Shown here: one piece after another, positions 34,003-41,531 of the stretch
Layout: each line of letters begins with the position of its first letter
Position numbering within the stretch: the first letter of the stretch is position 1
Source of the DNA: Amycolatopsis albispora
GTDB taxonomy: Bacteria > Actinomycetota > Actinomycetes > Mycobacteriales > Pseudonocardiaceae
Reading direction: 5' to 3'
Length of the DNA stretch: 64,000 bases
Assembly: GCF_003312875.1 (NCBI RefSeq)
Contig: NZ_CP015163.1
Span: 1,550,001-1,614,000, forward strand
Position numbers and translations under genes: made by a program
Notes under the pieces: generated by a model
Databases searched by the model: none
What the model saw: the letters and a program-made list of their open reading frames with translations, nothing else
What the model was told of the DNA's origin: nothing

Positions 34003-34008
34003 GGGTAT
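34003..34008 (+). promoter_or_regulatory. GGGTAT element upstream of the manganese catalase
   Basis: GGGTAT lies 27 bp before the GTG at 34036. The nearest GNNT partner (GATT at 33982) is 17 bp away, just outside the usual 14-16 bp, so SigB-type control of the catalase is possible but not well supported. AGGAGGT at 34022-34028 is the ribosome binding site. Confidence 0.25.
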
Positions 34009-34035
34009 CGCCATCGAATCCAGGAGGTAACCACG

Positions 34036-34905
34036 GTGTTCCGGCACACGAAACTGCTGCAGTTCGAAGCAAAACCGGAAAAGCCCGACGCCGTCTACGC
34101 GCGGAAGCTGCAGGAGCTGATCGGCGGGGCGTACGGCGAGATGACGGTGACCATGCAGTACCTGTTCCAGGGTTGGAACTGCCGGATGGAGGGGAAGTAC
34201 AAGGACCTGATCATGGACACGGCCACCGAGGAGATCGGGCACGTGGAGATGCTCGCGACCATGGTGGCCCGGCTGCTCGAGGGCGCGCCCGCCACGGCGA
34301 CCGCGGAGGCGGTCAAGGACCCGGTGATGGCGGCGGTGCTCGGTGGCATGGACCCGCAGCAGGCGATCGTGGCCGGCGGCGGGGCGATGCCGAACAACGC
34401 GCAGGGCGTGCCGTGGATGGGCTCGTACATCGTGGCCAGCGGGAACCTGCTGGCCGATTTCCGCGCGAACGCGGCTGCCGAGGCGCAGGGCCGCTTGCAG
34501 ACGGCGCGGCTGTACAACATGACCGACGATCCCGGCGTGAAGGAGATGCTGAAGTTCAACCTGGCCAGGGACACCGTGCACCAGAAGCAGTGGCTGGCCG
34601 CGATCGCCGAACTGGAGGCCGACGGCCTCGAGGACACGCCGATCGCGCCCAACACGTTGTTCGACGAAGAGGACCAGACGCACAACAACACGATCTGGCA
34701 CCTTTCGGACGGGCCCGACGGTGCGTCCGGTGGCTGGAGCAAGGGTGAGCAGGCGATCGAATACCTGATGGAGCCCAAGCCACTGGGCGGCCCGGGCACC
34801 GCACCCAAACCGGACCCGGCGCTGTACGGCACCTACTCGGCCGCCAAGGACGCGGCAGGCACGGTGAAGGGCAAGGCGAAGGAAGCCAAGAACAAACTCA
34901 AGTGA
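34036..34905 (+). CDS. Manganese (non-heme) catalase
   Basis: 289 residues. The ferritin-like core carries the dimanganese ligands: Glu in AYGEMTVTMQYLFQGW, Glu and His in TATEEIGHVEML, Glu in NAAAEAQGRLQ and His in DTVHQKQWLAA. It converts hydrogen peroxide to water and oxygen without heme. The last ~30 residues (SAAKDAAGTVKGKAKEAKNKLK) form a lysine-rich helix not needed for catalysis, like CsbD-type stress tails. GTG 34036 follows AGGAGGT. The divergent 76-residue gene and the upstream ANTAR pair make a peroxide-stress context. Confidence 0.93.
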   Translation: MFRHTKLLQFEAKPEKPDAVYARKLQELIGGAYGEMTVTMQYLFQGWNCRMEGKYKDLIMDTATEEIGHVEMLATMVARLLEGAPATATAEAVKDPVMAAVLGGMDPQQAIVAGGGAMPNNAQGVPWMGSYIVASGNLLADFRANAAAEAQGRLQTARLYNMTDDPGVKEMLKFNLARDTVHQKQWLAAIAELEADGLEDTPIAPNTLFDEEDQTHNNTIWHLSDGPDGASGGWSKGEQAIEYLMEPKPLGGPGTAPKPDPALYGTYSAAKDAAGTVKGKAKEAKNKLK

Positions 34906-34917
34906 GCTTTTGAGGGA

Positions 34918-34948
34918 CCGCCCCGGATGCACACGCCTTCCGGGGCGG
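34918..34948 (+). terminator. Hairpin terminator after the manganese catalase
   Basis: The 9-bp arms CCGCCCCGG (34918-34926) and CCGGGGCGG (34940-34948) enclose a 13-nt loop 12 bp after the catalase stop. There is no U-run, as is usual in this GC range. Confidence 0.6.
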
Positions 34949-34960
34949 CCCCGATGTCAC

Positions 34961-35040
34961 GAATGTGGCTTTCGAGACGTTTCGCGTCCCGAATGTGGCT
35001 TTCGAGACGTTTCGCGTCCCGAATGTGGCTTTCGTGACGC
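34961..35040. repeat. Tandem 30-bp intergenic repeat (2.7 copies)
   Basis: Two identical 30-bp units (34961-34990 and 34991-35020) and a diverged 20-bp partial copy (35021-35040). Each begins GAATGTGGCTTTCG and continues AGACGTTTCGCGTCCC; the last copy changes A to T after TTTCG. The stretch is intergenic and AT-richer than its surroundings. From memory, similar GTGGCTTTCG blocks are dispersed through Amycolatopsis intergenic regions, where they give spurious 'KATFGTRNVS' peptides. The remainder of the gap to 35114 holds nothing I recognise. Confidence 0.75.
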
Positions 35041-35114
35041 GACCGGCGACAGTGACCGCCCGCGCGAACCCCAGGACCACGAGAGCGGCTGCCGCGGACA
35101 CGAATGTTCTCAGG

Positions 35115-35978
35115 TCAGCTCTCGTCGGGGAGGTGGATGTCGGCGACGCGCACGTCCACCGCTGCCACGTCGAGCCCGAGGAACTGCTCCACGGCGTCGA
35201 TCACGTCGACGCGCAGCCGCTCGGCCAGCGCCTTGACCGCGTGCCCGAACTCGATCACCAGCGGCACCCGGATCGTGGCGACCTCACCCTCGATGTCGAC
35301 GGCGACGCCTTCGCCGAGGGAGTGCACGCCTTCGACCTTGCGGGCCACCATGGTGACGACCTTCTCGACCACTTCGTCGTCCACCGACGTGCTGCCGCGA
35401 GTGGCGGCCGCGGGCCGGGCGGCGGCCTCGGCGACCGGCGCGGCGAGGGCGACCGGCGCGTCCTCCTCGATTGGCGCGTCTTCCTCGGCGGCGGCGTGCG
35501 CGTCTTGGTCGACTGGCGTGTCCTGCTCTACCGGCGCGTCCTCTTCGAGTGCCGCGTGTGCGTCCTGGTCGACTGGCGTGCTCTGCTCGATTGGCGCGTC
35601 TTCTTCGGCGGCGGCGTGGGCGTCTTGGTCGACTGGGGTGTCCTGCTCGATTGGTGCGTCTTCTTCGGCGGCGGCGTCTGCGTCCTGGGCGAGCGGCGTG
35701 TCCTGCTCGTCCTCGTCTTCCTCGGTGATCTCGGCGATCTCGTCGGCGGCAACTTCGTCATCGTCGGCGGCATCGGTGGTGGCCTCGTCGCCGGTGATTT
35801 CGGTGGGTTCGGCGTCGGCGGCGGTCTCGGCGGGTGCGGCGGTTTCGGGCGAGCGCTCGGTGGTTTCGGCAGCGTCGTCCGCAGTGGCGGTCGTGGTGAC
35901 GGTGGTGCTGCCGGGAGTGGCGGGGTGCGGGTCGGAGCTGGTCGTGCGGCCGAAGATGCTGTTGATGACGTCGGACAT
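35115..35978 (-). CDS. Asp23/Gls24-family envelope stress protein with acidic repeat region
   Basis: 287 residues. Residues ~1-90 are Thr/Ala/Glu/Asp-rich and low-complexity. Residues ~95-170 contain three 20-residue acidic repeats (EEDAPIEQDTPVDQDAH core) and a partial fourth. Residues ~180-285 are the Asp23/Gls24 domain (VDDEVVEKVVTMVARKVEGVHSLGEGVAVDIEGEVATIRVPLVIEFG). These proteins associate with the membrane and respond to envelope or alkaline stress. The long acidic leader is not part of the family core. ATG 35978 is preceded by GAAAAGGGGAAA. The gene ends the stress island. Confidence 0.85.
   Translation of the reverse strand: MSDVINSIFGRTTSSDPHPATPGSTTVTTTATADDAAETTERSPETAAPAETAADAEPTEITGDEATTDAADDDEVAADEIAEITEEDEDEQDTPLAQDADAAAEEDAPIEQDTPVDQDAHAAAEEDAPIEQSTPVDQDAHAALEEDAPVEQDTPVDQDAHAAAEEDAPIEEDAPVALAAPVAEAAARPAAATRGSTSVDDEVVEKVVTMVARKVEGVHSLGEGVAVDIEGEVATIRVPLVIEFGHAVKALAERLRVDVIDAVEQFLGLDVAAVDVRVADIHLPDES
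35467..35700 (-). repeat. 60-bp in-frame tandem repeats in the Gls24 gene
   Basis: About 3.5 copies of a 60-bp unit encode the 20-residue acidic repeat. Copies differ at a few positions (APIEQD, APIEQS, APVEQD, APIEED). Such perfect in-frame repeats are prone to copy-number change by slippage. Confidence 0.8.
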
Positions 35979-36224
35979 GGTTTCCCCTTTTCGGGAGCGA
36001 CGACTTCGGGACAGGGCGAGCAGACGGCGCCATGATAGGGGCCACAAGCCACCCCCGGACGGCGGCCCCGGCTTCGAGATTCCCTTGTGTCCCAGACATG
36101 TTCGGGCCGAGACCTGGTCACGATCCCGCTCGTCGTTCGCCAAGAGTTCACCCGTCGGCTCGGTCACCGTTTGCCGAGGTTAGAAATGTCCACAATGGAC
36201 GAACTGGCCTGGTTCACCCCAAGC
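35979..36224. other. 246-bp intergenic region
   Basis: It lies upstream of the Gls24 gene and downstream of the 75-residue gene. It contains one perfect TCCACAATGGA palindrome (36189-36199) and CCTAGG near 36224, but no promoter I can assign with confidence and no convincing gene. Confidence 0.4.
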
Positions 36225-36452
36225 CTAGGCGGGGCCGCGAACGGTCAGGACCACCCGCAGCACGTGCTCGACCGCGGCCGGGAAGGCGGCGCCCCGCAGC
36301 TCGTCACGCGCGGCGAGGGTGTGCCCGGCGAACTCCAGCATCCGGTCTTCGCCCAGCCGCCGCACCACCAGTTCGGCGATCTCCTCCAGGTCGAGCCCGG
36401 GGTGGTCCAGCCGGACCAGCGCGAACTCCACCACCAGTTCCTCGTCCGTCAC
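36225..36452 (-). CDS. Small hypothetical protein coupled to the DNA alkylation repair gene
   Basis: 75 residues starting at a GTG (VTDEELVVEFALVRLDHPGLDLEEIAELVVRRLGEDRMLEFAGHTLAAR). The product looks acidic and helical. No family is recognised. Its GTG overlaps the stop of the repair gene (GTGA, 36449-36452), a spacing seen throughout this window for coupled genes. This is the main reason to accept it. Confidence 0.55.
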   Translation of the reverse strand: MTDEELVVEFALVRLDHPGLDLEEIAELVVRRLGEDRMLEFAGHTLAARDELRGAAFPAAVEHVLRVVLTVRGPA

Positions 36453-37120
36453 GACACGGTTTCCTTCCGGCGTACCATTTCCCTGATCCAGGTGGGCGCG
36501 AACGGGGAAGTGCAGTTCGGCGGCGTCGGGTAGTCCTTGAGCACTTCCAGCCGTTCGCCGATGTCGAGCGCGCGGGCGCGGTGGGCGGGGTGCTCGATCC
36601 CGATCTGCGCCAGCGTGTGGTTCATCGCCCACTGCAGGCGGTCCGGCGCGTCCTTCAGCTCCGCTTCGATGGCGTCGAGCAGGCCGGCGAGGTCGAGCCC
36701 GTCCGGCTTCTTGGCCACGCGTTCGGTGGTCAGCGCCCACCCCGCGCTCGCCACCACCGGATCCGGATCGGCCGACCACGCCACCCGCAGGTCTTCGGCG
36801 TGCGGGCTCTTCTTCACCACGTAGTTCACCAGCCAGTCGTGCACCTTCGGCGCGCGTGCCTCGCGCAGCATGCCGTCCAGCTCGTCGCGGGAGAACGCCT
36901 TCGGACGGCTGATCAGCAACGCCAGCAGCCGCGCCGCCGTGTCGCCCGTGGCCCAGAGTTCGAGTGCGAGGTCCTGCTGCGTCTTCAGCCGCTTGGCGAT
37001 CGCGCGCAGCTTGCTGAGGTTCACCCCGTGGTCGTCGCCGTGCTTCTCGTTCACCGCGCGGGCCTTGGGGTCTTCGAGCGCGGCCAGCTCCGCCAGCAAC
37101 GCGGGCACCGTTTCCGCCAC
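36449..37120 (-). CDS. DNA alkylation repair enzyme-like protein (AlkD-type HEAT repeats)
   Basis: 223 residues, all-helical. The N-terminus LLAELAALEDPKARAVNEKHGDDHGVNLSKLRAIAKRL and the central WATGDTAARLLALLI, SADPDPVVASAGWAL resemble the AlkD/HEAT-like repeat glycosylases that remove bulky or positively charged N3/N7-alkyl purines. The catalytic Trp/Asp pair of AlkD cannot be confirmed by eye. Divergent from the TetR gene across 103 bp. Confidence 0.8.
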   Translation of the reverse strand: MAETVPALLAELAALEDPKARAVNEKHGDDHGVNLSKLRAIAKRLKTQQDLALELWATGDTAARLLALLISRPKAFSRDELDGMLREARAPKVHDWLVNYVVKKSPHAEDLRVAWSADPDPVVASAGWALTTERVAKKPDGLDLAGLLDAIEAELKDAPDRLQWAMNHTLAQIGIEHPAHRARALDIGERLEVLKDYPTPPNCTSPFAPTWIREMVRRKETVS

Positions 37121-37177
37121 CGTTGTCCCTCCACGTCCTCCGGGTGTGTCACCACCAGCTTATGCCCCAGCACCGTT

Positions 37178-37192
37178 TCAATCAGTGATTGA
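37178..37192. promoter_or_regulatory. Perfect 15-bp palindrome, likely TetR operator
   Basis: TCAATCAGTGATTGA (7-bp arms around a central G) lies 31 bp before the TetR start and 57 bp before the divergent repair gene start. It is strikingly AT-rich for this genome and has the size of a TetR dimer site. It probably mediates autoregulation and control of the coupled Old Yellow Enzyme. Confidence 0.7.
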
Positions 37193-37223
37193 TTTCGTAC
37201 CCCGGCTGTGGTGAGCTGACTGG

Positions 37224-37796
37224 GTGCCCGGCACCGACGCCACCACCCGAGAACGGCTGCTCACCGTCGCCGAGCGGCTGCTGCTGGAGTCCGGCTACGA
37301 CGCGGTGTCCGTGCGCGCGATCAACAGCGCGGCCGGGATGAACCCCGCCGCCGTGCACTACCACTTCGGCTCGAAGGACGCGCTGATCGCCGCGTTGCTC
37401 GAGGCCCGGCTCGCGCCGGTGTGGCAGCGGCGGCTGGACGAGGTCGCCGCGCGGCGCCGCGACGGCTGGGTACCGGAGGTGCCGGAGCTGGTCGACCTGG
37501 TGGTGACCCCGCTCGCCGAGCTGGCCGCGGACCCGGTCGGGCACCTGCGGCTGCGGCTGCTGGCGCGCTTTGTGCTGGGCCGTGGCGAAGCGGGGTGGAC
37601 CTCGCGGTGGTTCGGGCTGTCGCCGTGGGTCGAGCTGCTGCGGGACGCGCGGCCGGAGCTGTCGAAGGCGGACGCCGCGCGGCGCTGGCTGCTCGCCTTC
37701 GGGCTGATACTGCAGTTCTTCGCCGACGGCATGCCAGGCGAGGTGCCGGTGGCCACGCTGCGCGCGTTCGTCACGGCGGGACTGGCGGGCTCGTGA
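37224..37796 (+). CDS. TetR-family transcriptional regulator
   Basis: 190 residues. N-terminal HTH: TRERLLTVAERLLLESGYDAVSVRAINSAAGMNPAAVHYHFGSKDALIAALLEARL. The C-terminal helical domain is ligand-binding. GTG 37224 starts 31 bp after the palindrome at 37178-37192. The stop overlaps the GTG of the following flavin oxidoreductase (GTGA), so this is a one-regulator, one-enzyme operon; the enzyme's substrate is a likely inducer. Confidence 0.9.
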   Translation: MPGTDATTRERLLTVAERLLLESGYDAVSVRAINSAAGMNPAAVHYHFGSKDALIAALLEARLAPVWQRRLDEVAARRRDGWVPEVPELVDLVVTPLAELAADPVGHLRLRLLARFVLGRGEAGWTSRWFGLSPWVELLRDARPELSKADAARRWLLAFGLILQFFADGMPGEVPVATLRAFVTAGLAGS

Positions 37797-38950
37797 CCGG
37801 CGTGTTCGCGCCCGCTCACCTGGGCCCGGTGCGCCTGCGCAACCGGATCATCAAGGCCGCGACCTTCGAAGGTGCCACCCCGGACGCGCTGGTCACCGAT
37901 CGGCTGATCGAGTTCCACCGGCGGGTCGCCCGCGGTGGTGCGGCGATGACCACCCTCGCCTACTGCGCGGTGTCCCCGGACGGGCGCACCGACCGGCACC
38001 AGCTCTGGATGCGGGACGAGGCGGTGCCCGGCCTGCGGCGGTTCACCGATGCGATGCACGCCGAGGGCGCGGCGGTCAGCGCGCAGCTCGGGCACGCGGG
38101 CCCGGTGGCGAACGCGGCGTCCAACCGGCTGCCCGCGCTGGCCCCGGGGCGCTTTCCCAATCCGCTGGGCATGCGGCTGACCCGACCGGCCACAGTGGAC
38201 GATCTCGGCCGCGTCGTCCGCGCGCACGCCGAAGCCGCGCGGCTGGCGGTCGAATCGGGTTTCGACGCCGTTGAACTCCACTTCGGACACAACTACCTGG
38301 TCAGCTCGTTCTTCAGTCCGCGGTTGAACCACCGGGACGACGCCTACGGTGGTTCGCTGGAGAACCGGGCACGATTGGCGCTGGAGATCGCGCGTGCGGT
38401 CCGCGACGCGGTGGGCGACCGGATCGCGGTGACGGCCAAGCTCAACATGGACGACGGTGTGCCGGGCGGGTTCTGGCTGGACGAGAGCGTGCGTGTCGCG
38501 CGGTGGCTGGAGGCCGACGGCACGGTCGACGCGCTGCAACTGACCGCGGGCAGCTCGCTGCTCAACCCGATGTACCTGTTCACCGGGGACGCGCCGCTGC
38601 GCGAGTTCGCCGCGCGGTTCCCGCGTCCGGTGCGGTGGGGGGTGCGTGCGGCCGGTGGTGCCTTTCTGCGCAGTTATCCGTTCCAGGAAGCGTATTTGCT
38701 GGACCGGGCGCGCCAGTTCCGCGCGGCACTGGACCTGCCGCTGATCCTGCTCGGCGGGATCACCCGGCTGGAGACGATGGAACAGGCGCTGGCCGAGGGT
38801 TTCGCGTTTGTCGCGATGGCACGGGCATTGCTGCGCGAGCCCGATCTGCCGTCGCGCCTGCGGGCCGGAGCCCGCTCATTGTGCGTGCACTGCAACAAGT
38901 GCATGCCGACCATCTACCGCGGCACCCACTGCGTACTGGCGACGGACTGA
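37793..38950 (+). CDS. NADH:flavin oxidoreductase (Old Yellow Enzyme family)
   Basis: 385 residues, TIM barrel. LRNRIIKAATFEG at the start, QLGHAG, LHFGHNYLVSSFFSPRLNHRDDAYGGSLENRARL and FVAMARALLREPDLP match the OYE/2,4-dienoyl-CoA reductase group. The His-x-x-Asn-type substrate pair appears as HFGHNYL. The C-terminal CVHCNKCMPTIYRGTHC has cysteines spaced like the 4Fe-4S site of the longer 2,4-dienoyl-CoA reductases, but the downstream domain is missing. It reduces alpha,beta-unsaturated carbonyls or electrophiles; the exact substrate is unknown. Confidence 0.87.
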   Translation: MTGVFAPAHLGPVRLRNRIIKAATFEGATPDALVTDRLIEFHRRVARGGAAMTTLAYCAVSPDGRTDRHQLWMRDEAVPGLRRFTDAMHAEGAAVSAQLGHAGPVANAASNRLPALAPGRFPNPLGMRLTRPATVDDLGRVVRAHAEAARLAVESGFDAVELHFGHNYLVSSFFSPRLNHRDDAYGGSLENRARLALEIARAVRDAVGDRIAVTAKLNMDDGVPGGFWLDESVRVARWLEADGTVDALQLTAGSSLLNPMYLFTGDAPLREFAARFPRPVRWGVRAAGGAFLRSYPFQEAYLLDRARQFRAALDLPLILLGGITRLETMEQALAEGFAFVAMARALLREPDLPSRLRAGARSLCVHCNKCMPTIYRGTHCVLATD

Positions 38951-39085
38951 TCACCGCAAATCGTGCGTTAAGCGACAAGTAGGTCGTTCCGACTAGGGTT
39001 TTTGCTCGACATCGGGCGACTGCGCCGATCCTTGCGGCATGCTGCGGCGAAGACGTCCGGCGGTCACCTCGAAGGGGAGTTGCAG

Positions 39086-40468
39086 ATGGGTTCGAGTCAG
39101 CACCCGATTCTGTTCGTGAGCTCGGTCGGCAGCGGGCTGATCAACACGATGCTGGTGCTGGCAGGCGAGCTTTCCCGCCGGAACGTGCCGGATCTGTGGT
39201 TCGCCACCGACGAGCTGCGACGGTCCGATGTGGAATCGATCGACGCGGGCACCCCGGTGGAGTTCTTTTCGCTCGGCGAGCACCACCCCGACGTGCTGTC
39301 GGAGAACTGGGACGAGGAAACCTATCGCGCGGTGACCCAGCGGTCCCGGTTCAAGGCCCGCCGGGCGATCATCGCCAAGAACATCGATCCGCGCCAGCGC
39401 GTGCCAAAATACCGCAAGCTGGAAGAAGCCGTCGAAAAGATCCAGCCCGCGCTGATGGTGATCGACTGCATGTGCCAGTACGGCATCGAGCTGGCCATCA
39501 CCCAAAAGATCCCGTACGTGCTCAACGTGCCGTTCCTGCCCAGCAACGTGCTCGTTTCCTACGTCCCGTTCGGGAAGTCCTACGCGCCACGCGATTTCCC
39601 GGTGCCGCATTCCGGCCTGCCCCACCGGCAGAACCTGGTGCAGAAACTGCAGAACCGGCTCATGCAGTTCCGCACGATCGCGATGGGCCTGTCCTCGTCG
39701 ATGCGCAAGCAGTGGATGGAAGACGCCGCCGTGCGCAAGGAACTCGGCATCGCGCCCGAGGTGGCCGGGCAGTTCACCCGCGTCGAGCGCGCCGAGCTGG
39801 CGCTGGTGCACACGGTGCGCGAGCTGGACTATCCGACACTGTCCATTCCGGACAACATGGCGCTGGTCGGCGCGGTGCTGCCGCCGCTGCCGCAGGCGCC
39901 CGGAGCGGAGCTGGGGGAGTGGCTGTCCGCGCACGACTCGGTGATCTACATCGGACTCGGCACGAACACCCGGCTCACCGCGGACCAGGTCGGCGCGGTG
40001 GTCGAGGTGATCCGGCGCCTGGAGGGCCGGTACCACGTGCTGTGGAAGCTGCCGGAGTCACAGCAGAAATGGCTGCCCGGCGACCTCCCCGCCAACGTGC
40101 GGATCGAGAGCTGGGTACCATCGCAATTGGACGTACTGGCCCACGAGAACGTCAAGCTCTTCGTCGGCCACGCGGGTGGGAACGGCTTCTCCGAAGGCAT
40201 TCACTTCGGCAAGCCGCAGGTGCTCCGCCCGATGTGGGTGGACACCTACGACCAGGCCCGCCGCGGCCAGGACTTCGGTGTCTCGCTCACCCTCGACAAA
40301 CCGTGGGAACTGCACGCCGGCGACCTGCTGGACAAGATCGAGCGCGTGCTCGCCGACGACTCCTTCCGCGTCAACGCGGAGAAGTACGCCCGGCTGTTCG
40401 CCGAGGCGGGCGGACGGCAGCGCGCCGCCGACCTGATCCTCGGTCTCCCCGCGATGGAACAGGACTGA
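39086..40468 (+). CDS. Family 1 glycosyltransferase (UGT/MGT-like)
   Basis: 460 residues. The N-terminus HPILFVSSVGSGLINTMLVLAGELSRRNVPDLWFATDE and the C-terminal donor motif FVGHAGGNGFSEGIHFGKPQVLRPMWVDTYDQARRGQDFGVSLTL are those of GT1 enzymes. In the family consensus 'HGGxGSxxE', this protein has HAGGNGFSE. It transfers sugar from a nucleotide donor to a small molecule or lipid. AAGGGGAG before ATG 39086. It is followed after 7 bp by a DegT aminotransferase, so the pair may make and attach an amino sugar. Confidence 0.85.
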   Translation: MGSSQHPILFVSSVGSGLINTMLVLAGELSRRNVPDLWFATDELRRSDVESIDAGTPVEFFSLGEHHPDVLSENWDEETYRAVTQRSRFKARRAIIAKNIDPRQRVPKYRKLEEAVEKIQPALMVIDCMCQYGIELAITQKIPYVLNVPFLPSNVLVSYVPFGKSYAPRDFPVPHSGLPHRQNLVQKLQNRLMQFRTIAMGLSSSMRKQWMEDAAVRKELGIAPEVAGQFTRVERAELALVHTVRELDYPTLSIPDNMALVGAVLPPLPQAPGAELGEWLSAHDSVIYIGLGTNTRLTADQVGAVVEVIRRLEGRYHVLWKLPESQQKWLPGDLPANVRIESWVPSQLDVLAHENVKLFVGHAGGNGFSEGIHFGKPQVLRPMWVDTYDQARRGQDFGVSLTLDKPWELHAGDLLDKIERVLADDSFRVNAEKYARLFAEAGGRQRAADLILGLPAMEQD

Positions 40469-40475
40469 ACGCGGC

Positions 40476-41531
40476 ATGGCCATCACCTATCCGATCTCCA
40501 AGCCCTGCCTCGGCGGCAACGAGCTGGCCTACGTGACCGAGGCGGTCACCGGGAACTGGATCTCCTCCCAGGGTCCGAACGTCGCCCGCTTCGAGCAGGC
40601 CTTCGCCGACTACAACGGCGTGGCGCACGGCGTCTCGTGCTCGTCGGGCACCGCCGCGCTGACCGTCGCGCTGCGGGCGCTGGGCGTCGGCCCGGGCGAC
40701 GAGGTGCTCGTGCCGGAGCTGACCTACGTGGCGTCCGCGTGGGCGGTGACCTATCTCGGTGGCACCCCGGTCTTCGTGGACTGCGCCGACGACCTGACCA
40801 TCGACGTCACGCGCATCGAGGACCAGATCACCGCGCGCACCAAGGTGATCATGCCGGTGCACGTGTTCGGCAGGCAGTGCGACATGACCACGATCCTGCG
40901 GCTGGCCAGCGAGTACGGGCTGCGGGTGGTCGAGGACGCCGCCGAGGCCCACGGGGTCCGCCCGTCCGGCGACATCGCCTGCTTTTCCTTGTTCGCCAAC
41001 AAGATCATCACCGCCGGCGAGGGCGGGATCTGCGTCACCGACGATCCGTGGCTGGCCACGCAGATGGCGCACCTGCGCGGGCTGGGCGCCAGCAGCGAGC
41101 ACAACTACCTGCACCGCAAGCTGGCCTACAACTTCCGGCTCACCAATCTCCAGGCGAGCGTGGCACTCGCCCAGGTGGAACGACTGGACGAGATCCTCGC
41201 GGTGCGCGCGGCCATCGAGAAGCGCTACCAGGCCGGTCTCGAAGGCGTCGACGGGCTCACGCTGCTGCCACCGCGTGACGTGCTCTGGATGTTCGACCTG
41301 CTCGCCGAGGACCGGGACGAGCTGCGGGCCTATCTCGCGGGCGAAGGCGTCGACACCCGGCCCTTCTTCATCCCGATGAGCGCGCAGCCCATGTACCGCG
41401 ACCCGGACTGGCCGGCGCTGAACGCGGCGAGGTTCTCCGCGAGCGGGCTCTACCTGCCGACCTACACCGGCCTGTCCGAAGGCGACCAGGACTACATCAT
41501 CGGGAAGATCCGCCGCTTCTACGGCGCCTGA
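40476..41531 (+). CDS. DegT/DnrJ/EryC1-family sugar aminotransferase
   Basis: 351 residues, PLP fold type I. GNWISSQGPNVARFEQAFADYNG, CSSGTAALTVALRALGVGPGDEVLVPELTYVASA, and ACFSLFANKIITAGEGGICVTDD with the PLP lysine (Lys176) match perosamine/GDP-4-keto-sugar aminotransferases. It would aminate a keto-sugar nucleotide. No 4,6-dehydratase is nearby, so the keto-sugar must come from elsewhere. Seven bases after the GT1 gene. The 3' end overlaps the convergent ankyrin gene by 13 bp. Confidence 0.9.
   Translation: MAITYPISKPCLGGNELAYVTEAVTGNWISSQGPNVARFEQAFADYNGVAHGVSCSSGTAALTVALRALGVGPGDEVLVPELTYVASAWAVTYLGGTPVFVDCADDLTIDVTRIEDQITARTKVIMPVHVFGRQCDMTTILRLASEYGLRVVEDAAEAHGVRPSGDIACFSLFANKIITAGEGGICVTDDPWLATQMAHLRGLGASSEHNYLHRKLAYNFRLTNLQASVALAQVERLDEILAVRAAIEKRYQAGLEGVDGLTLLPPRDVLWMFDLLAEDRDELRAYLAGEGVDTRPFFIPMSAQPMYRDPDWPALNAARFSASGLYLPTYTGLSEGDQDYIIGKIRRFYGA

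Noticed and set aside
34898..35101. Open frames through the tandem repeat giving KATFGTRNVS or ECGFRDVSRP peptides
   Set aside because: They are translations of the 30-bp repeat with no ribosome binding site. The repeat is better described as intergenic DNA.
36186..36533. Open frame starting MSTMDELAWF on the plus strand, possible small peptide gene
   Set aside because: After about 15 residues it is antisense to the coupled 75-residue gene and looks like shadow translation. The start coincides with a TCCA-N3-TGGA palindrome.
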